From NCBI GenBank assembly GCA_002310235.1, contig DBYO01000001.1:4510-68509 (forward strand): a stretch of 64,000 nt of DNA, read 5' to 3'. The DNA is from Bacteroidales bacterium UBA1184. GTDB lineage: Bacteria; Bacteroidota; Bacteroidia; Bacteroidales; ML635J-15. Each line of letters begins with the position of its first letter. The first letter of the stretch is position 1. A program made the translations under genes and the position numbers. Below the pieces are notes generated by a model. It did no database searches and was not told the DNA's origin. It worked only from the letters and a program-made list of their open reading frames with translations. Of this stretch, positions 36,287 through 46,027 are shown one piece after another.

Positions 36287-39200
36287 ATGAGACTAAAGAA
36301 CTTTGCAACATTGCTTCTTCTGCTATCGATGGCGTTGGCTGCGGCGGGGCAGAAGACTATGAAATACGACGGTGAAGAATTTGCTTACCGTACGGCCAAG
36401 GAATTGTACGACAAGGAAATGTATGCATCGGCTCAACAGAAATTCTTCGGCATTATGAATAGTGCCGACATTGAAAATTCCAAGTATCGCGACGATGCTG
36501 CATTTTACTTTGCCATGTGCTCTATGCATCTGTTCAACCGCGATGCCGAGTATCAGCTTAACAACTTTGCAGAAAGTCACCCCGAAAGCGACAATATCAA
36601 CGACGCCTCGTTTGCAATGGCAAATGTTTATTACCGCGACAAAAAATACAAAAATGCACTGGCTTGGTACAAACGTGTGCAGTATTCCGAGCTCAAAGAG
36701 GAAGACCAGACCGAATACTTCTTCAAAAAAGGACATTGCTTGTTTGCCAGGAAGGATTTCGATGAGGCTGCAAAGTCGTTCTACGAGGTAAAAGACAAGG
36801 ACGGACTTTATGGAACTATGAGCTTGTATTTCTATTCGCACATAAAGTACATAAATGAGCAGTACCAGACCGCGCTCAACGGATTCAAAAAATTGCAGAA
36901 CCATCCAACATTCTCGTCGATAGTACCTTTCTACATTTTGCAGATTTATTACATGCAGGAGGACTACAATGCTGTTGTTGAATATGCCAACGAACATGGT
37001 GAGGATTTTGTGGGTGCAGCTCCCGAAAATGCAAAAATTGTAGGTCTTTCGTATGTGCGTACAAAGAAATATGCCGAGGCAATACCTTATCTGAAGCGCT
37101 ACATGGAGGCCAACTCGTCGGCTACCGATTTCGACTACTACGAACTTGGCTATGCTCAATATTCCATTGGTCAGTACGATGAGGCAGCAAGAAATTTTGG
37201 AAAGATTACACGAACCAAGGATACCATTGGACAGAATGCGTCGTATCTCATGGGTGACTGTTGTTTGAAGACCGGCAAGAAACTCGAAGCTCGCAGGGCT
37301 TTCGAGACTGCTTCACTCTACAATTACAATCCAATTATAAAGGAAGATGCGTTGTTCAACTTTGCGCAGCTGTGCTTCGAGTTGTCGCTCTCGCCGTTCA
37401 ACGAAGCTATAAGCGCATTCACAAGGTACATACAGGAATATCCTAACAGCCCACGCACCGAGGCTGCATACGACTATTTGCTCGATGCATTTATGAGTGC
37501 TAAGAACTATCAGCGTGCAATTGCTACCATCGAAAGCCTCGACTACAAGAATTCGAAGGTTGATATGGCGTACCAGCGTCTGACTTACATACGCGGACAG
37601 GAATTGTTTATTTCGCAGAAATATGCTGATGCAATAGACATGTTTGACAAGTCAATTGCCAACGGAAAGTACAACCGTGACATTGAGGCGCAAGCTCATT
37701 ATTGGAAAGCCGAGGCCAATTACAGATTAGGAAACGTAGATGTAGCAATTGACCAGTTCAAAGAGTTTGTGAACGCAATAGGTTCTATTACCCTTGAAGA
37801 ATACGGACGTGCGCACTACAACTTGGGATATGCATATTTTGACAAAAAACAATATACGGTTGCGAATTCATGGTTCCGCAAGTTTGAAAAGATTTCGGAA
37901 GCGACCGAAAATGTTGTAGTAAATGATGCTTACAACCGTATAGGCGATTGCTATTACATAAATCGTGACTTTACTGCCGCTTCAGAATATTACAAGAAGG
38001 CTGTAAGCATAGGTCTTATCGAGACCGACTACAGTCTTTACCAGCTATCGCTCACATATGGAGGCCTTAAGATGGCTAACGAGAAAGTTGCCGCATTGCA
38101 GCGTCTGTTGAGAGACTATCCTAATTCGGAATATGCAAGCAACGCTATGTTTGGAATAGCACGTACCTATCAGGCCGACTTGAACGTTGAGGATTCTGCA
38201 AAGTACTATTACGAAATGCTTATAGCCGATTATCCGCATTCGGCAAATCGAAGCGCAGCGCTTTCGAGTCTTGGCGCAATAGAGTTCAATCGCCGCCATT
38301 TCGATTCTGCACTGGCATATTACAAGCAGGTTATTTCCGAATTTCCAGGAACCGAGGACGCTAGCAGTGCCAACGATATGGTTAAGTCGATTTATCTGGA
38401 ACTCGACAAGCCCGATGCTTACATTGAATATGCAAACAGCGAAGGTTCGGGAGTGGAAATAAGCAAAGACGAGCAGGATGAGATTATCTGGCTTGCTGCA
38501 AAGAAACTATACATCGACAAGAAATACACCGATGCGCTTAGGTCGATAACCAAATACCTCAACGAGTTCCCAAAGGGCAAATATACAACCGAGGCGAACT
38601 ATTACAAGGCTGAGTTGCATCTCTATTTCGAAGAGAAGGACGATGCACTCATAAGCTATCGTGCTGTAGCCGATGCTCCTACAAGCAGTTATACAGAGGA
38701 GAGTACTTTGAAAACTGCTTCGTTGCTGTTCGACAAGGAAAATTGGAATGATGCATATACATATTACGACAAGCTGTTCCCGATTGCCGAAAACAAATCG
38801 ACCAAGTTTGTTGCTGCACTCGGTCGTCTGCGTTGTGCATACAATGCCAAGAATTACGACAATGTGATTAAGTCGGCGCAGGATGTAATTGATAGCGACA
38901 GGTCGAATGAGGAAACCGTACGCGAAGCCCAGTATAAGATGGCAAAGGCATTCTACGCAAAGGACAACAAGTTGCGAGCATTGTCGCTATACGAAAAACT
39001 TTCGCAGGAAATTGTAAGCTATGAAGGCGCCGAATCGAAATTCATGACGGCATCGATAAACTACGAGAATGGCAACGACAGTATTGCTGAGGAGATAATC
39101 TACGACTTTGCACAGTCGAGCACTCCGCACGCCTACTGGTTGGCAAAAAGCTACATACTCTTGGCACAGATTTATTTCGACGAGGAGGACATTTTCTCGG

Positions 39201-39490
39201 CAAAGCACACCTTGCAGTCGGTGCTTAGCAACTACGACAACGAGACCGACGGAATAAAGGACGAGGCACAAGATAAACTTACTGCAATATTTGAAGCAGA
39301 AGAAGTAGCCCGTCAGGAAGATGAAATGCTGAAACTTAAGATAAATCTTATAGAGGATGAATCGGAAGGCGGACTTTTCCCCGATGAGGAATTCGATATT
39401 GAAATCCCTGACGATTTGCCTCCGCAAGAGGAGAATAATGCACCAGTAATAGAACTAAAGGAGAATTCGGAAGAGAATACTAACGAATAA
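36287..39490 (+). CDS. Giant tetratricopeptide-repeat secreted protein
   Basis: A 1,067-residue exported protein. The signal peptide is about 1-22 (LLLLLSMALAAAGQ), and the rest is almost entirely TPR helices (many A/Y-rich 34-residue units). It ends in an acidic tail rich in Glu and Pro (about 1020-1067). The ATG at 36287 is preferred over a GTG two codons earlier. A TAAATTTG -7 box lies at 36230-36237. TPR arrays act as periplasmic scaffolds; the specific partner is unknown, but the barrel gene four bases downstream is the natural candidate. Confidence 0.85.
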   Translation: MRLKNFATLLLLLSMALAAAGQKTMKYDGEEFAYRTAKELYDKEMYASAQQKFFGIMNSADIENSKYRDDAAFYFAMCSMHLFNRDAEYQLNNFAESHPESDNINDASFAMANVYYRDKKYKNALAWYKRVQYSELKEEDQTEYFFKKGHCLFARKDFDEAAKSFYEVKDKDGLYGTMSLYFYSHIKYINEQYQTALNGFKKLQNHPTFSSIVPFYILQIYYMQEDYNAVVEYANEHGEDFVGAAPENAKIVGLSYVRTKKYAEAIPYLKRYMEANSSATDFDYYELGYAQYSIGQYDEAARNFGKITRTKDTIGQNASYLMGDCCLKTGKKLEARRAFETASLYNYNPIIKEDALFNFAQLCFELSLSPFNEAISAFTRYIQEYPNSPRTEAAYDYLLDAFMSAKNYQRAIATIESLDYKNSKVDMAYQRLTYIRGQELFISQKYADAIDMFDKSIANGKYNRDIEAQAHYWKAEANYRLGNVDVAIDQFKEFVNAIGSITLEEYGRAHYNLGYAYFDKKQYTVANSWFRKFEKISEATENVVVNDAYNRIGDCYYINRDFTAASEYYKKAVSIGLIETDYSLYQLSLTYGGLKMANEKVAALQRLLRDYPNSEYASNAMFGIARTYQADLNVEDSAKYYYEMLIADYPHSANRSAALSSLGAIEFNRRHFDSALAYYKQVISEFPGTEDASSANDMVKSIYLELDKPDAYIEYANSEGSGVEISKDEQDEIIWLAAKKLYIDKKYTDALRSITKYLNEFPKGKYTTEANYYKAELHLYFEEKDDALISYRAVADAPTSSYTEESTLKTASLLFDKENWNDAYTYYDKLFPIAENKSTKFVAALGRLRCAYNAKNYDNVIKSAQDVIDSDRSNEETVREAQYKMAKAFYAKDNKLRALSLYEKLSQEIVSYEGAESKFMTASINYENGNDSIAEEIIYDFAQSSTPHAYWLAKSYILLAQIYFDEEDIFSAKHTLQSVLSNYDNETDGIKDEAQDKLTAIFEAEEVARQEDEMLKLKINLIEDESEGGLFPDEEFDIEIPDDLPPQEENNAPVIELKENSEENTNE

Positions 39491-39494
39491 AAGA

Positions 39495-41249
39495 ATGAAG
39501 ACGATGAGAAAATATAGCAATATGAAATATTTAACCTTGCTGCTTGTTGCAGTTATGTTGTCGGGAAGCCTAATGGCTCAGGTGGACAACAATACGCTCG
39601 AGGAGCAGACTGTTGTGATATACAACGAATATTCGCCCGTATTGAAGGATGCGAGCAGAATTCAGAGCCTTCCTGTGATTGTTGATACCATGAACGTGGA
39701 GCCGAAGTTCGATTATTCGGTTATGCCAACTATGTATCGTACAACTTTCACTCCTGCCAAGATTCCAGCAGCGACAGTAAAAGGCGAAGCTTTGGCACCG
39801 CTCAATACAGGTTTTGTGAAGCTTGGTTATGGAAACTATATTTCTCCGTTTGCCGAATTGTATATAAACTCAAAACGTCAGAAGAACTATTCGTTAGGCA
39901 TATCTGCTCATCATCATTCATCTTTCGGAAAGATAAAGAACTATCTTAACCAAAAAATATATTCTGGATACGACGATAGTCGTGTAGAGGCTTTTGGCAA
40001 GAAGTTGTTTGCAAAGTCTGTGCTGTCTGGCAAGATTTATTTCTCGTCCAATGGCGTGTGCTACTATGGCTACGATCCTAAGGTTTATGGCAACACCGAT
40101 ACTATCAACTGGGATGTATTTGATTATGTTGATACCCGCGACGAAGTCGAAAAGCAGCGTTTTAGTAGGGTAGGGGCTAATATGGCTTTCGAGTCGCAAC
40201 AGACAGGCCGTAAGCATTGGAACTATAAGTTTGGCTTAGGTTACCAGTATTTCTTTACCAAGACAAAGGATTGGCAGCACAAGGTTGATGCAGTGGTAAA
40301 TTTCGGACGTTCGGTAAAGAATATCAGCTACGGAGTGGATATTAATTATCTGTTCAATGCCAATAAGATATCGTGGGTTAATAATACTAATAATGATATG
40401 TTTATTAATCCAGAACCATATTTTCGTTTCGAGAACGAAAAATGGAATGTAAAAGCTGGAGCTAAATTGGTTTATAGTGCTAGTTGTAATAAGAAATTTT
40501 ATATATATCCCGATTTATATGCACAGTTGAATATCAGCAATACTTTGCTACCATATATTAGCTATGGCGGACATTTGGAGAACAATAACCTAGAGTATCT
40601 TTCGACCATAAATCCTTTTGTAATAAGTTTCCCTTATGTTAACACAAGTTATCAGCATGAAGCTAATTTAGGTATAAAAGCCATAATAAGCAAGAAGGTT
40701 TATCTTCAAATAAATGCCAACTATTCGCATATTGACCAAATGGTATTCTTTGTAAATGATACCCTTGAACCGTTGCACAACAAGTTCAAGATGGAATATA
40801 TGGATGTTGACCGTGTTGGCGCCTACGCCGAACTTTCGATGCGTGAGCTTGCTCCGGGACTCGATATTCTGTTGAAGGCACGCTACTATTATTATTTAAA
40901 GCTTGCCGATGTAAATACACACAATGCTATTGCTGATGCACGTCCGTGGCAGATGCCCGACCTTGACATAAGCTTGAGGGCTTCGTACCGTCTTACCAAC
41001 AAGATTTCGTTTGGTTTGGAAGGTTATTTCTTGAACAAGTGCTACGCAAAGGAATATGTTGAAGGTGTTCAGTACGCCAAGAAGATGAAGGCTGTGGTTG
41101 ATGTAAATCTCTTCGGCGAGTACAAGTTCGACGATAATTTCAGCGCATTCCTTTATCTAAACAACATTGCCTGTCAGCGCTACTACATTTGGAACAACTA
41201 TCGCGCACAGGGATTCAATGCGTTAATAGGGTTGACGTATATCTTTTAA
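39495..41249 (+). CDS. Outer-membrane beta-barrel protein, TonB-receptor-like
   Basis: A 584-residue protein with an N-terminal signal (about 10-29, ending SLMAQ). The body shows alternating aromatic/polar beta strands, and the C-terminus is GLTYIF with a final Phe, as in BAM-assembled barrels. No plug domain or TonB box is clear, so this is not a classical TonB-dependent receptor. It starts four bases after the stop of the giant TPR gene, which makes a functional pair likely. Confidence 0.75.
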   Translation: MKTMRKYSNMKYLTLLLVAVMLSGSLMAQVDNNTLEEQTVVIYNEYSPVLKDASRIQSLPVIVDTMNVEPKFDYSVMPTMYRTTFTPAKIPAATVKGEALAPLNTGFVKLGYGNYISPFAELYINSKRQKNYSLGISAHHHSSFGKIKNYLNQKIYSGYDDSRVEAFGKKLFAKSVLSGKIYFSSNGVCYYGYDPKVYGNTDTINWDVFDYVDTRDEVEKQRFSRVGANMAFESQQTGRKHWNYKFGLGYQYFFTKTKDWQHKVDAVVNFGRSVKNISYGVDINYLFNANKISWVNNTNNDMFINPEPYFRFENEKWNVKAGAKLVYSASCNKKFYIYPDLYAQLNISNTLLPYISYGGHLENNNLEYLSTINPFVISFPYVNTSYQHEANLGIKAIISKKVYLQINANYSHIDQMVFFVNDTLEPLHNKFKMEYMDVDRVGAYAELSMRELAPGLDILLKARYYYYLKLADVNTHNAIADARPWQMPDLDISLRASYRLTNKISFGLEGYFLNKCYAKEYVEGVQYAKKMKAVVDVNLFGEYKFDDNFSAFLYLNNIACQRYYIWNNYRAQGFNALIGLTYIF

Positions 41250-41282
41250 TTGATAATTGTTGGCGCGAGCTGAAGGTTAATA

Positions 41283-41306
41283 GTTGATAATCATTAATTT
41301 ATCAAC
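41283..41306. repeat. Intergenic hairpin downstream of the barrel gene
   Basis: GTTGATAA (41283-41290) pairs perfectly with TTATCAAC (41299-41306) around an 8-base loop, followed by CTTTTGG. It lies 34 bases after the barrel stop and may act as a weak terminator. Flanking 41253-41330 holds further imperfect inverted repeats. Confidence 0.45.
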
Positions 41307-41365
41307 CTTTTGGTTCTGCGTAGCCAATTATCTAATTGTCAAACATCATAAACATAAAAAAACAT

Positions 41366-41396
41366 TTTGCAAATTACAAAATATGTTGTACTTTTG
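41366..41396 (+). promoter_or_regulatory. Promoter of the initiator tRNA gene
   Basis: TTTG (41366-41369), 19 bases, then TACTTTTG (41389-41396) exactly matches the Bacteroidetes TTTG-N19-TAnnTTTG promoter. The tRNA begins ten bases downstream. Confidence 0.85.
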
Positions 41397-41405
41397 CAGC
41401 GCAAT

Positions 41406-41478
<73 letters not shown>

Positions 41479-41482
41479 CTAC

Positions 41483-41513
41483 AAAAAGAATGTCAATCGG
41501 CATTCTTTTTTTT
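41483..41513 (+). terminator. Terminator of the tRNA transcript
   Basis: AAAAAGAATG (41483-41492) pairs with CATTCTTTTT (41501-41510) and is followed by more T. It begins five bases after the tRNA end. Confidence 0.9.
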
Positions 41514-41655
41514 ATGCCTTTTATTGAAAAATATGCCGAATAACATTATTTTCCTTTTTCTGCAGGAAAAGAAAAATACGTATATTGCAAAAAATTTTTT
41601 TGTGAAACGAGGCGTTTGACTAACCTTTTACAAACGCAGGTGGCACTTTTTTAAG

Positions 41656-43332
41656 ATGACAACAACGGCAATAATTTCGGCGATACTGACACTGCTTTCC
41701 GGCATCGGAATATTCCTTATTGCATGTCAGATGATGAGCACAAACCTTGAGTCTGCGAGTTCGAGCAGACTAAAGAATCTATTTGCAAAAGCATCGAAAA
41801 GCAAGCTTCTCGGAGTAGGAATTGGGGCTCTGGGTACGGCCGCAATACAAAGTTCTGGCGCAACCACCGTGATGGTCATCGGTTTTGTGAATGCTGGAAT
41901 AATTTCGCTTGCACAGGCCGCCACTATGATTTACGGAGCAAATATCGGTACTACCATAACCGCACAGATTGTCGCACTTGGTATGTTCGGCGAGAACTTG
42001 CTTTCGACAACTGTTATTTTCTCCGCATTTGCCGGCATCGGCGCATTTACCATGCTGTTTTCGAAGAAAGATTTCTGGCGACGCATTGGCGGAATTCTCA
42101 CAGGCTTCGGTATGCTTTTCGTCGGTCTTAGCCTTATGAGTTCGTCGATGTCCGACTTTGCCGAAATGGATGCTGTAAAAACATTCCTCGCAGGCATCAG
42201 CAATCCGATATTATTGGTGCTTATAGGTGCAATTTTCACGGCAATAATTCAAAGTTCGTCGGTAATGACATCCATTGCGCTTGCTATGGTGGTGACTGGA
42301 CTTGTAACTCTCGACCAAGGTATTTTCCTGACCATAGGTTCGAACGTCGGTTCTTGTGTGGTGGCAATAGTGGCCGGTGTTACTAGCGGACGAAACGCAC
42401 AACGTACCGCATTGATCCACTTGATATTCAATGTCAGCGGTGCAGTTTTGTTCCTTGTGGCGGCATTAGTCATGGGCCTAGTTTCCGACGACATGACTTT
42501 CGGTGCCATTTTCCACCGCATGTTCCCCGATGTTCCGCAGATGCAGCTTGCAATGTTCCATACAATATTCAACATTGTGACCGTAATTATTGTACTTCCG
42601 CTCACTGGTGCACTCGTGAAGTTGGTTTGCAAGATGATTCCCGACAAGGTTGAAACCGATCCCGACAGTCCACGCCTATTCTTCGTCGACGACAACATGC
42701 TGAAAACTCCGCCTGTAGCAGTGCAGCAGACTAAGCGTGAAATTGAAAATATGGCAAAGATCGCCATCGGCAACTTCAACCGCTCGCTGGACATTGTGAC
42801 CAAGTTGGATTTCTCGGAGAAAGACAAGTTCGCAAAGGACGAGAACCAGCTTAATTTCTTGAACTCGGCAATAATCGATTATGTTGTGAAGCTTTCTAAA
42901 ATGCGTCAGCTTAGCGAAAAGGACCACAACTACCTCACCACTACTTTCCGCAGCGTCCGCGACATTGAGCGTATAGGCGATTATGCCGAAAATATTGTCG
43001 AATACGCTGGTATGCTGAAGGATACCGGCGAAAAGTTTTCGTCGCAGGCAGTAGAGGAGATAGAGAATGTCCGTACTCTCATCAACGAGTTGTACGACAA
43101 GATAATGAAGGCATATTCCGATGAGGATTTCGCAGCGTATTCTGAAGCTGAAAAGGTTGAGGATAAAATTGACGAATATACCAAGTACATGGAAACCAGT
43201 CATATCGCACGAATGTCGCTCGGGCTTTGTTCTCCAAATGCTGGTGCAGAGTATCTGTCGTTGTCCTCAAATGCCGAACGTGTTGCCGACCACCTCATAA
43301 ATGTTGGAAAATCGATACGAAGGTTAGAGTAG
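41656..43332 (+). CDS. Na/Pi cotransporter family protein with PhoU-like tail
   Basis: Inner-membrane sodium-phosphate symporter of the NptA/PNaS family, 558 residues. The hallmark inverted repeat is present: QSSGATT (about residues 65-71) in the first half and QSSSVMT (about 199-205) in the second. The first ~330 residues hold about eight to ten membrane segments. The last ~200 (about 355-558) form a PhoU-like helical domain ending in ERVADHLINVGKSIRRL. It lies 44 bases before the partner-switch operon on the same strand. Regulation by phosphate is not visible in the sequence. Confidence 0.92.
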   Translation: MTTTAIISAILTLLSGIGIFLIACQMMSTNLESASSSRLKNLFAKASKSKLLGVGIGALGTAAIQSSGATTVMVIGFVNAGIISLAQAATMIYGANIGTTITAQIVALGMFGENLLSTTVIFSAFAGIGAFTMLFSKKDFWRRIGGILTGFGMLFVGLSLMSSSMSDFAEMDAVKTFLAGISNPILLVLIGAIFTAIIQSSSVMTSIALAMVVTGLVTLDQGIFLTIGSNVGSCVVAIVAGVTSGRNAQRTALIHLIFNVSGAVLFLVAALVMGLVSDDMTFGAIFHRMFPDVPQMQLAMFHTIFNIVTVIIVLPLTGALVKLVCKMIPDKVETDPDSPRLFFVDDNMLKTPPVAVQQTKREIENMAKIAIGNFNRSLDIVTKLDFSEKDKFAKDENQLNFLNSAIIDYVVKLSKMRQLSEKDHNYLTTTFRSVRDIERIGDYAENIVEYAGMLKDTGEKFSSQAVEEIENVRTLINELYDKIMKAYSDEDFAAYSEAEKVEDKIDEYTKYMETSHIARMSLGLCSPNAGAEYLSLSSNAERVADHLINVGKSIRRLE

Positions 43333-43376
43333 GAAAACAATTTTTTGTGTAAATTTGTCCATTAATTTTTTTGAAG

Positions 43377-43784
43377 ATGAAGAAACTTTTCAATCCAATT
43401 AAGGATAAAACTGCTGAGATTATTGAGTATCTCATGTCGTCACCCGATATGCCTAAAGACGAAGATTTGCGGTTTAAGTTGAGGCTTTCAATAGAGGAGA
43501 CAGTAGAGAATGTTGTTCAGTATGCCTACAAGGATGGTATTGGCTGGATGGAAGTAGGCACAGCCCTCGAAAAAAATGGTTTGACACTTACAATTACCTT
43601 GAAGGATGCTGGCAAACCGTTTAATCCGCTTGAAAAAAGCGATCCGGACATCAATCTTCCACTCGAAGAGCGGGAAATCGGCGGTTTGGGCATTTATCTG
43701 TGCAAGCAACTTATGGACGAGGTCCTGTATCGCTATGAGGATGGATGTAACATATTGACAATGAAGAAGGAAATCTCTAAATAA
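43377..43784 (+). CDS. RsbW/SpoIIAB-like anti-sigma-factor serine kinase
   Basis: A 135-residue GHKL-fold ATPase. The N box is EETVENVVQYAY (about 40-51), the G1 box DAGKPFNP (about 77-84) and the G2 box GGLGIYL (about 102-108). In partner switching such proteins either bind a target (sigma factor or effector) or phosphorylate the STAS antagonist. The ATG at 43377 is preferred over a TTG six bases earlier. A TAAATTTG -7 box (43350-43357) suggests the operon promoter. The phosphatase gene begins eight bases after its stop. Confidence 0.9.
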   Translation: MKKLFNPIKDKTAEIIEYLMSSPDMPKDEDLRFKLRLSIEETVENVVQYAYKDGIGWMEVGTALEKNGLTLTITLKDAGKPFNPLEKSDPDINLPLEEREIGGLGIYLCKQLMDEVLYRYEDGCNILTMKKEISK

Positions 43785-43792
43785 CAGTCGCT

Positions 43793-45697
43793 ATGCTTAA
43801 TTCAAAATCAAAATCATTTTCAACAAGGTTAAGTCTTAATGTACTGTTGATTGTTACAATCCTTTTTGTTATTGTGCTGGGCATTGTTGCTGTATCTTCC
43901 CACATGCTTATTTCCGATGAGGCCAAGCGAAGTGCATCCAACATACTGAAAGCCACAATACTCGATGTGGAAAAAACTTTGCAGACTGTGGAGTCCACCG
44001 TGAAAGACGCTTCGTGGCTGGCTAAGGAAAACGACAAAGATGAGAAATACCTATACCACATTACACGCAAGGTTGTTGAGGAAAATTCATACATCATAGG
44101 CAGTGCCATTGCTTTCGACTCATGCTATTTTGAAGGTCGGCATTTCTTTTCTCCATATTCCTACGAGGATGCTGAGACTGGAGAACTAAAAAGCAAGGAA
44201 CTAGGCACCGAAACAAACGACTACTTTACTCAGGAATGGTACAGCGAACCTAAGAACACTGGCAATCCGCACTGGAGCGAACCATATTTCGATGTTGGCG
44301 GTGGAGAGCAGATGATGACAACATACAGTTATCCAATAAAAGACTCTACCGGCCGTGTTTATGCCATTATCACTGCCGACATTTCGCTTGATTGGCTTTC
44401 GGAAAAGGTTTCCGCCATACATCCATACGAGCATTCACAAACAATACTCATTAGCGCGCAAGGCAGATTTCTTACATCTGGTTCGGAATTTAATCTCGCA
44501 GGCGAATCGGCAATTGATGTAGCCGACACTTTGTTTAACGGGAGTTTAATGGAAATATCGAGGAACATGGTTGCTGGCGATAGCGGAACAATGCGCTTTT
44601 CTACCAGACGTGGATTAGCGTTTGCCGTATATGCACCTCTCGATAACGGCTGGTCGATGTCAATAACCTGCCAGTACAGCGAAGTGCTGGAACGCACTTC
44701 GCAAATGCACCTTGTACTTATCATAGTCGGGCTTTTAGGGTTGCTGATAATGTTCATAATATGCTATCGCATAATACGGAAACTAACGCAACCAATTAAA
44801 GATTTTTCTGTCTCTGCTCTGAATATCGCAAATGGTGATTTCCATACCCAGCTTCCTGAGGTTAAGTCGAATGATGAGATACTAACACTACGCGACTCGT
44901 TGGCGTTTATGCAGCAGTCATTGGTGACATACCTTGAGCAAATTGAATCGGTAACATCGGCAAAGAAGCGTATGGAAACTCAATTATACATCGGTCAGAA
45001 AATACAGGAAGGAATGTTGCCGAAGAATTTTCCCAACGACAGCCGATGTGCACTTAATGCGAAGGTGGTTCCTGCCAAGGAGGTAGGTGGCGACCTGTAC
45101 GACTTTACCATCAACGGCAATCGCCTTAATTTCTCGGTGGGCGATGTTTCGGGCAAGGGCGTGCCTGCTGCTTTCGTGATGGCAATTACGAGGGTGATGT
45201 GTCACCTGTTTGCCGATTTGGGACTGCCGGTTAAGGATATGGCTACTAGGATAAACAACAGCATTGCCAAGAGCAACGACGCAAATATGTTCGTCACCTT
45301 GTTTTTCGGCTGCATCGACCTTGAAACCAAGAAGATGGAATTCTGCAATGCAGGACACAACCCGATAATTGTCATTCCTCCCGACGAAAAACCGGATTAT
45401 CTCAAGGCAAATCCAAATATGGCTGTAGGTGTATGGAATGGATTTGAATACAAGTCTGAAAGTTTGGATTTGCGTCCTGGAACCAAGCTTCTGCTTTACA
45501 CCGACGGTGTAACCGAAGCAGAAAAAGCCGACAAGGAACAATTTGGTGAAGAACGGCTTCTGCAACTGGCATCAAAGCCCGAATTCAGAAATCTAAATCC
45601 CGATGAAATGGTTTTGACAGTACACAATGCTGTAACCGATTTTGCTAGTGGTAACGAACAGAACGATGACATAACAATTTTTGCAATAACAATATAA
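43793..45697 (+). CDS. Membrane-bound SpoIIE-type serine phosphatase with Cache-like sensor
   Basis: A 634-residue RsbU-like protein. TM1 is about 12-37, then comes an extracytoplasmic Cache-like sensor (about 40-300), TM2 (about 305-325), a HAMP segment (about 328-385) and a PP2C/SpoIIE phosphatase domain (about 395-634). Metal-binding motifs are intact: EVGGDLYDF, GDVSGKGVPAAF, NAGHNP, YTDGVTEA and a late NDDIT. It should dephosphorylate the STAS antagonist encoded six bases downstream in response to an envelope signal. The ligand cannot be predicted. Confidence 0.92.
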   Translation: MLNSKSKSFSTRLSLNVLLIVTILFVIVLGIVAVSSHMLISDEAKRSASNILKATILDVEKTLQTVESTVKDASWLAKENDKDEKYLYHITRKVVEENSYIIGSAIAFDSCYFEGRHFFSPYSYEDAETGELKSKELGTETNDYFTQEWYSEPKNTGNPHWSEPYFDVGGGEQMMTTYSYPIKDSTGRVYAIITADISLDWLSEKVSAIHPYEHSQTILISAQGRFLTSGSEFNLAGESAIDVADTLFNGSLMEISRNMVAGDSGTMRFSTRRGLAFAVYAPLDNGWSMSITCQYSEVLERTSQMHLVLIIVGLLGLLIMFIICYRIIRKLTQPIKDFSVSALNIANGDFHTQLPEVKSNDEILTLRDSLAFMQQSLVTYLEQIESVTSAKKRMETQLYIGQKIQEGMLPKNFPNDSRCALNAKVVPAKEVGGDLYDFTINGNRLNFSVGDVSGKGVPAAFVMAITRVMCHLFADLGLPVKDMATRINNSIAKSNDANMFVTLFFGCIDLETKKMEFCNAGHNPIIVIPPDEKPDYLKANPNMAVGVWNGFEYKSESLDLRPGTKLLLYTDGVTEAEKADKEQFGEERLLQLASKPEFRNLNPDEMVLTVHNAVTDFASGNEQNDDITIFAITI

Positions 45698-45703
45698 GTA
45701 TTT

Positions 45704-46006
45704 ATGGAAGTTAATATTGAAAATACTGGAAACAAGACATTTGTAGTTTTGAACGGACGACTTGACACGACAACCGCCGACAAGTTCATGCAGGACATTA
45801 CTCCGCTTATGCAAGGAGATAATCCCGACATTGAAATTGACTGCACAGGTTTGGAATACACATCGAGCCAAGGACTCCGTATGTTCCTTATGCTCCAGAA
45901 AAGTGTGACGGCACGTAAGGGTAACCTCGTGATGCGCAATATGAAACCAAATGTAAAGGAAGTGTTCGACATCACAGGTTTCTCGAACATAATTAAGATA
46001 GTTTAA
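45704..46006 (+). CDS. STAS-domain anti-sigma factor antagonist
   Basis: A 100-residue SpoIIAA/RsbV-like protein consisting of a single STAS domain. The conserved DCTGLEYTSSQGLRMFL (about 46-62) contains Ser54/Ser55 at the site phosphorylated in this family. It is the substrate expected for the kinase at 43377 and the phosphatase at 43793. It completes a standard three-part partner switch. Confidence 0.93.
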   Translation: MEVNIENTGNKTFVVLNGRLDTTTADKFMQDITPLMQGDNPDIEIDCTGLEYTSSQGLRMFLMLQKSVTARKGNLVMRNMKPNVKEVFDITGFSNIIKIV

Positions 46007-46027
46007 TTTTTAGCCACAGGCTTGAAT

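Noticed and set aside
42249..42827. A 192-codon minus-strand frame inside the Na/Pi cotransporter gene
   Set aside because: Antisense shadow of a strongly supported membrane transporter; sequence is low-complexity Ser/Thr/Met.
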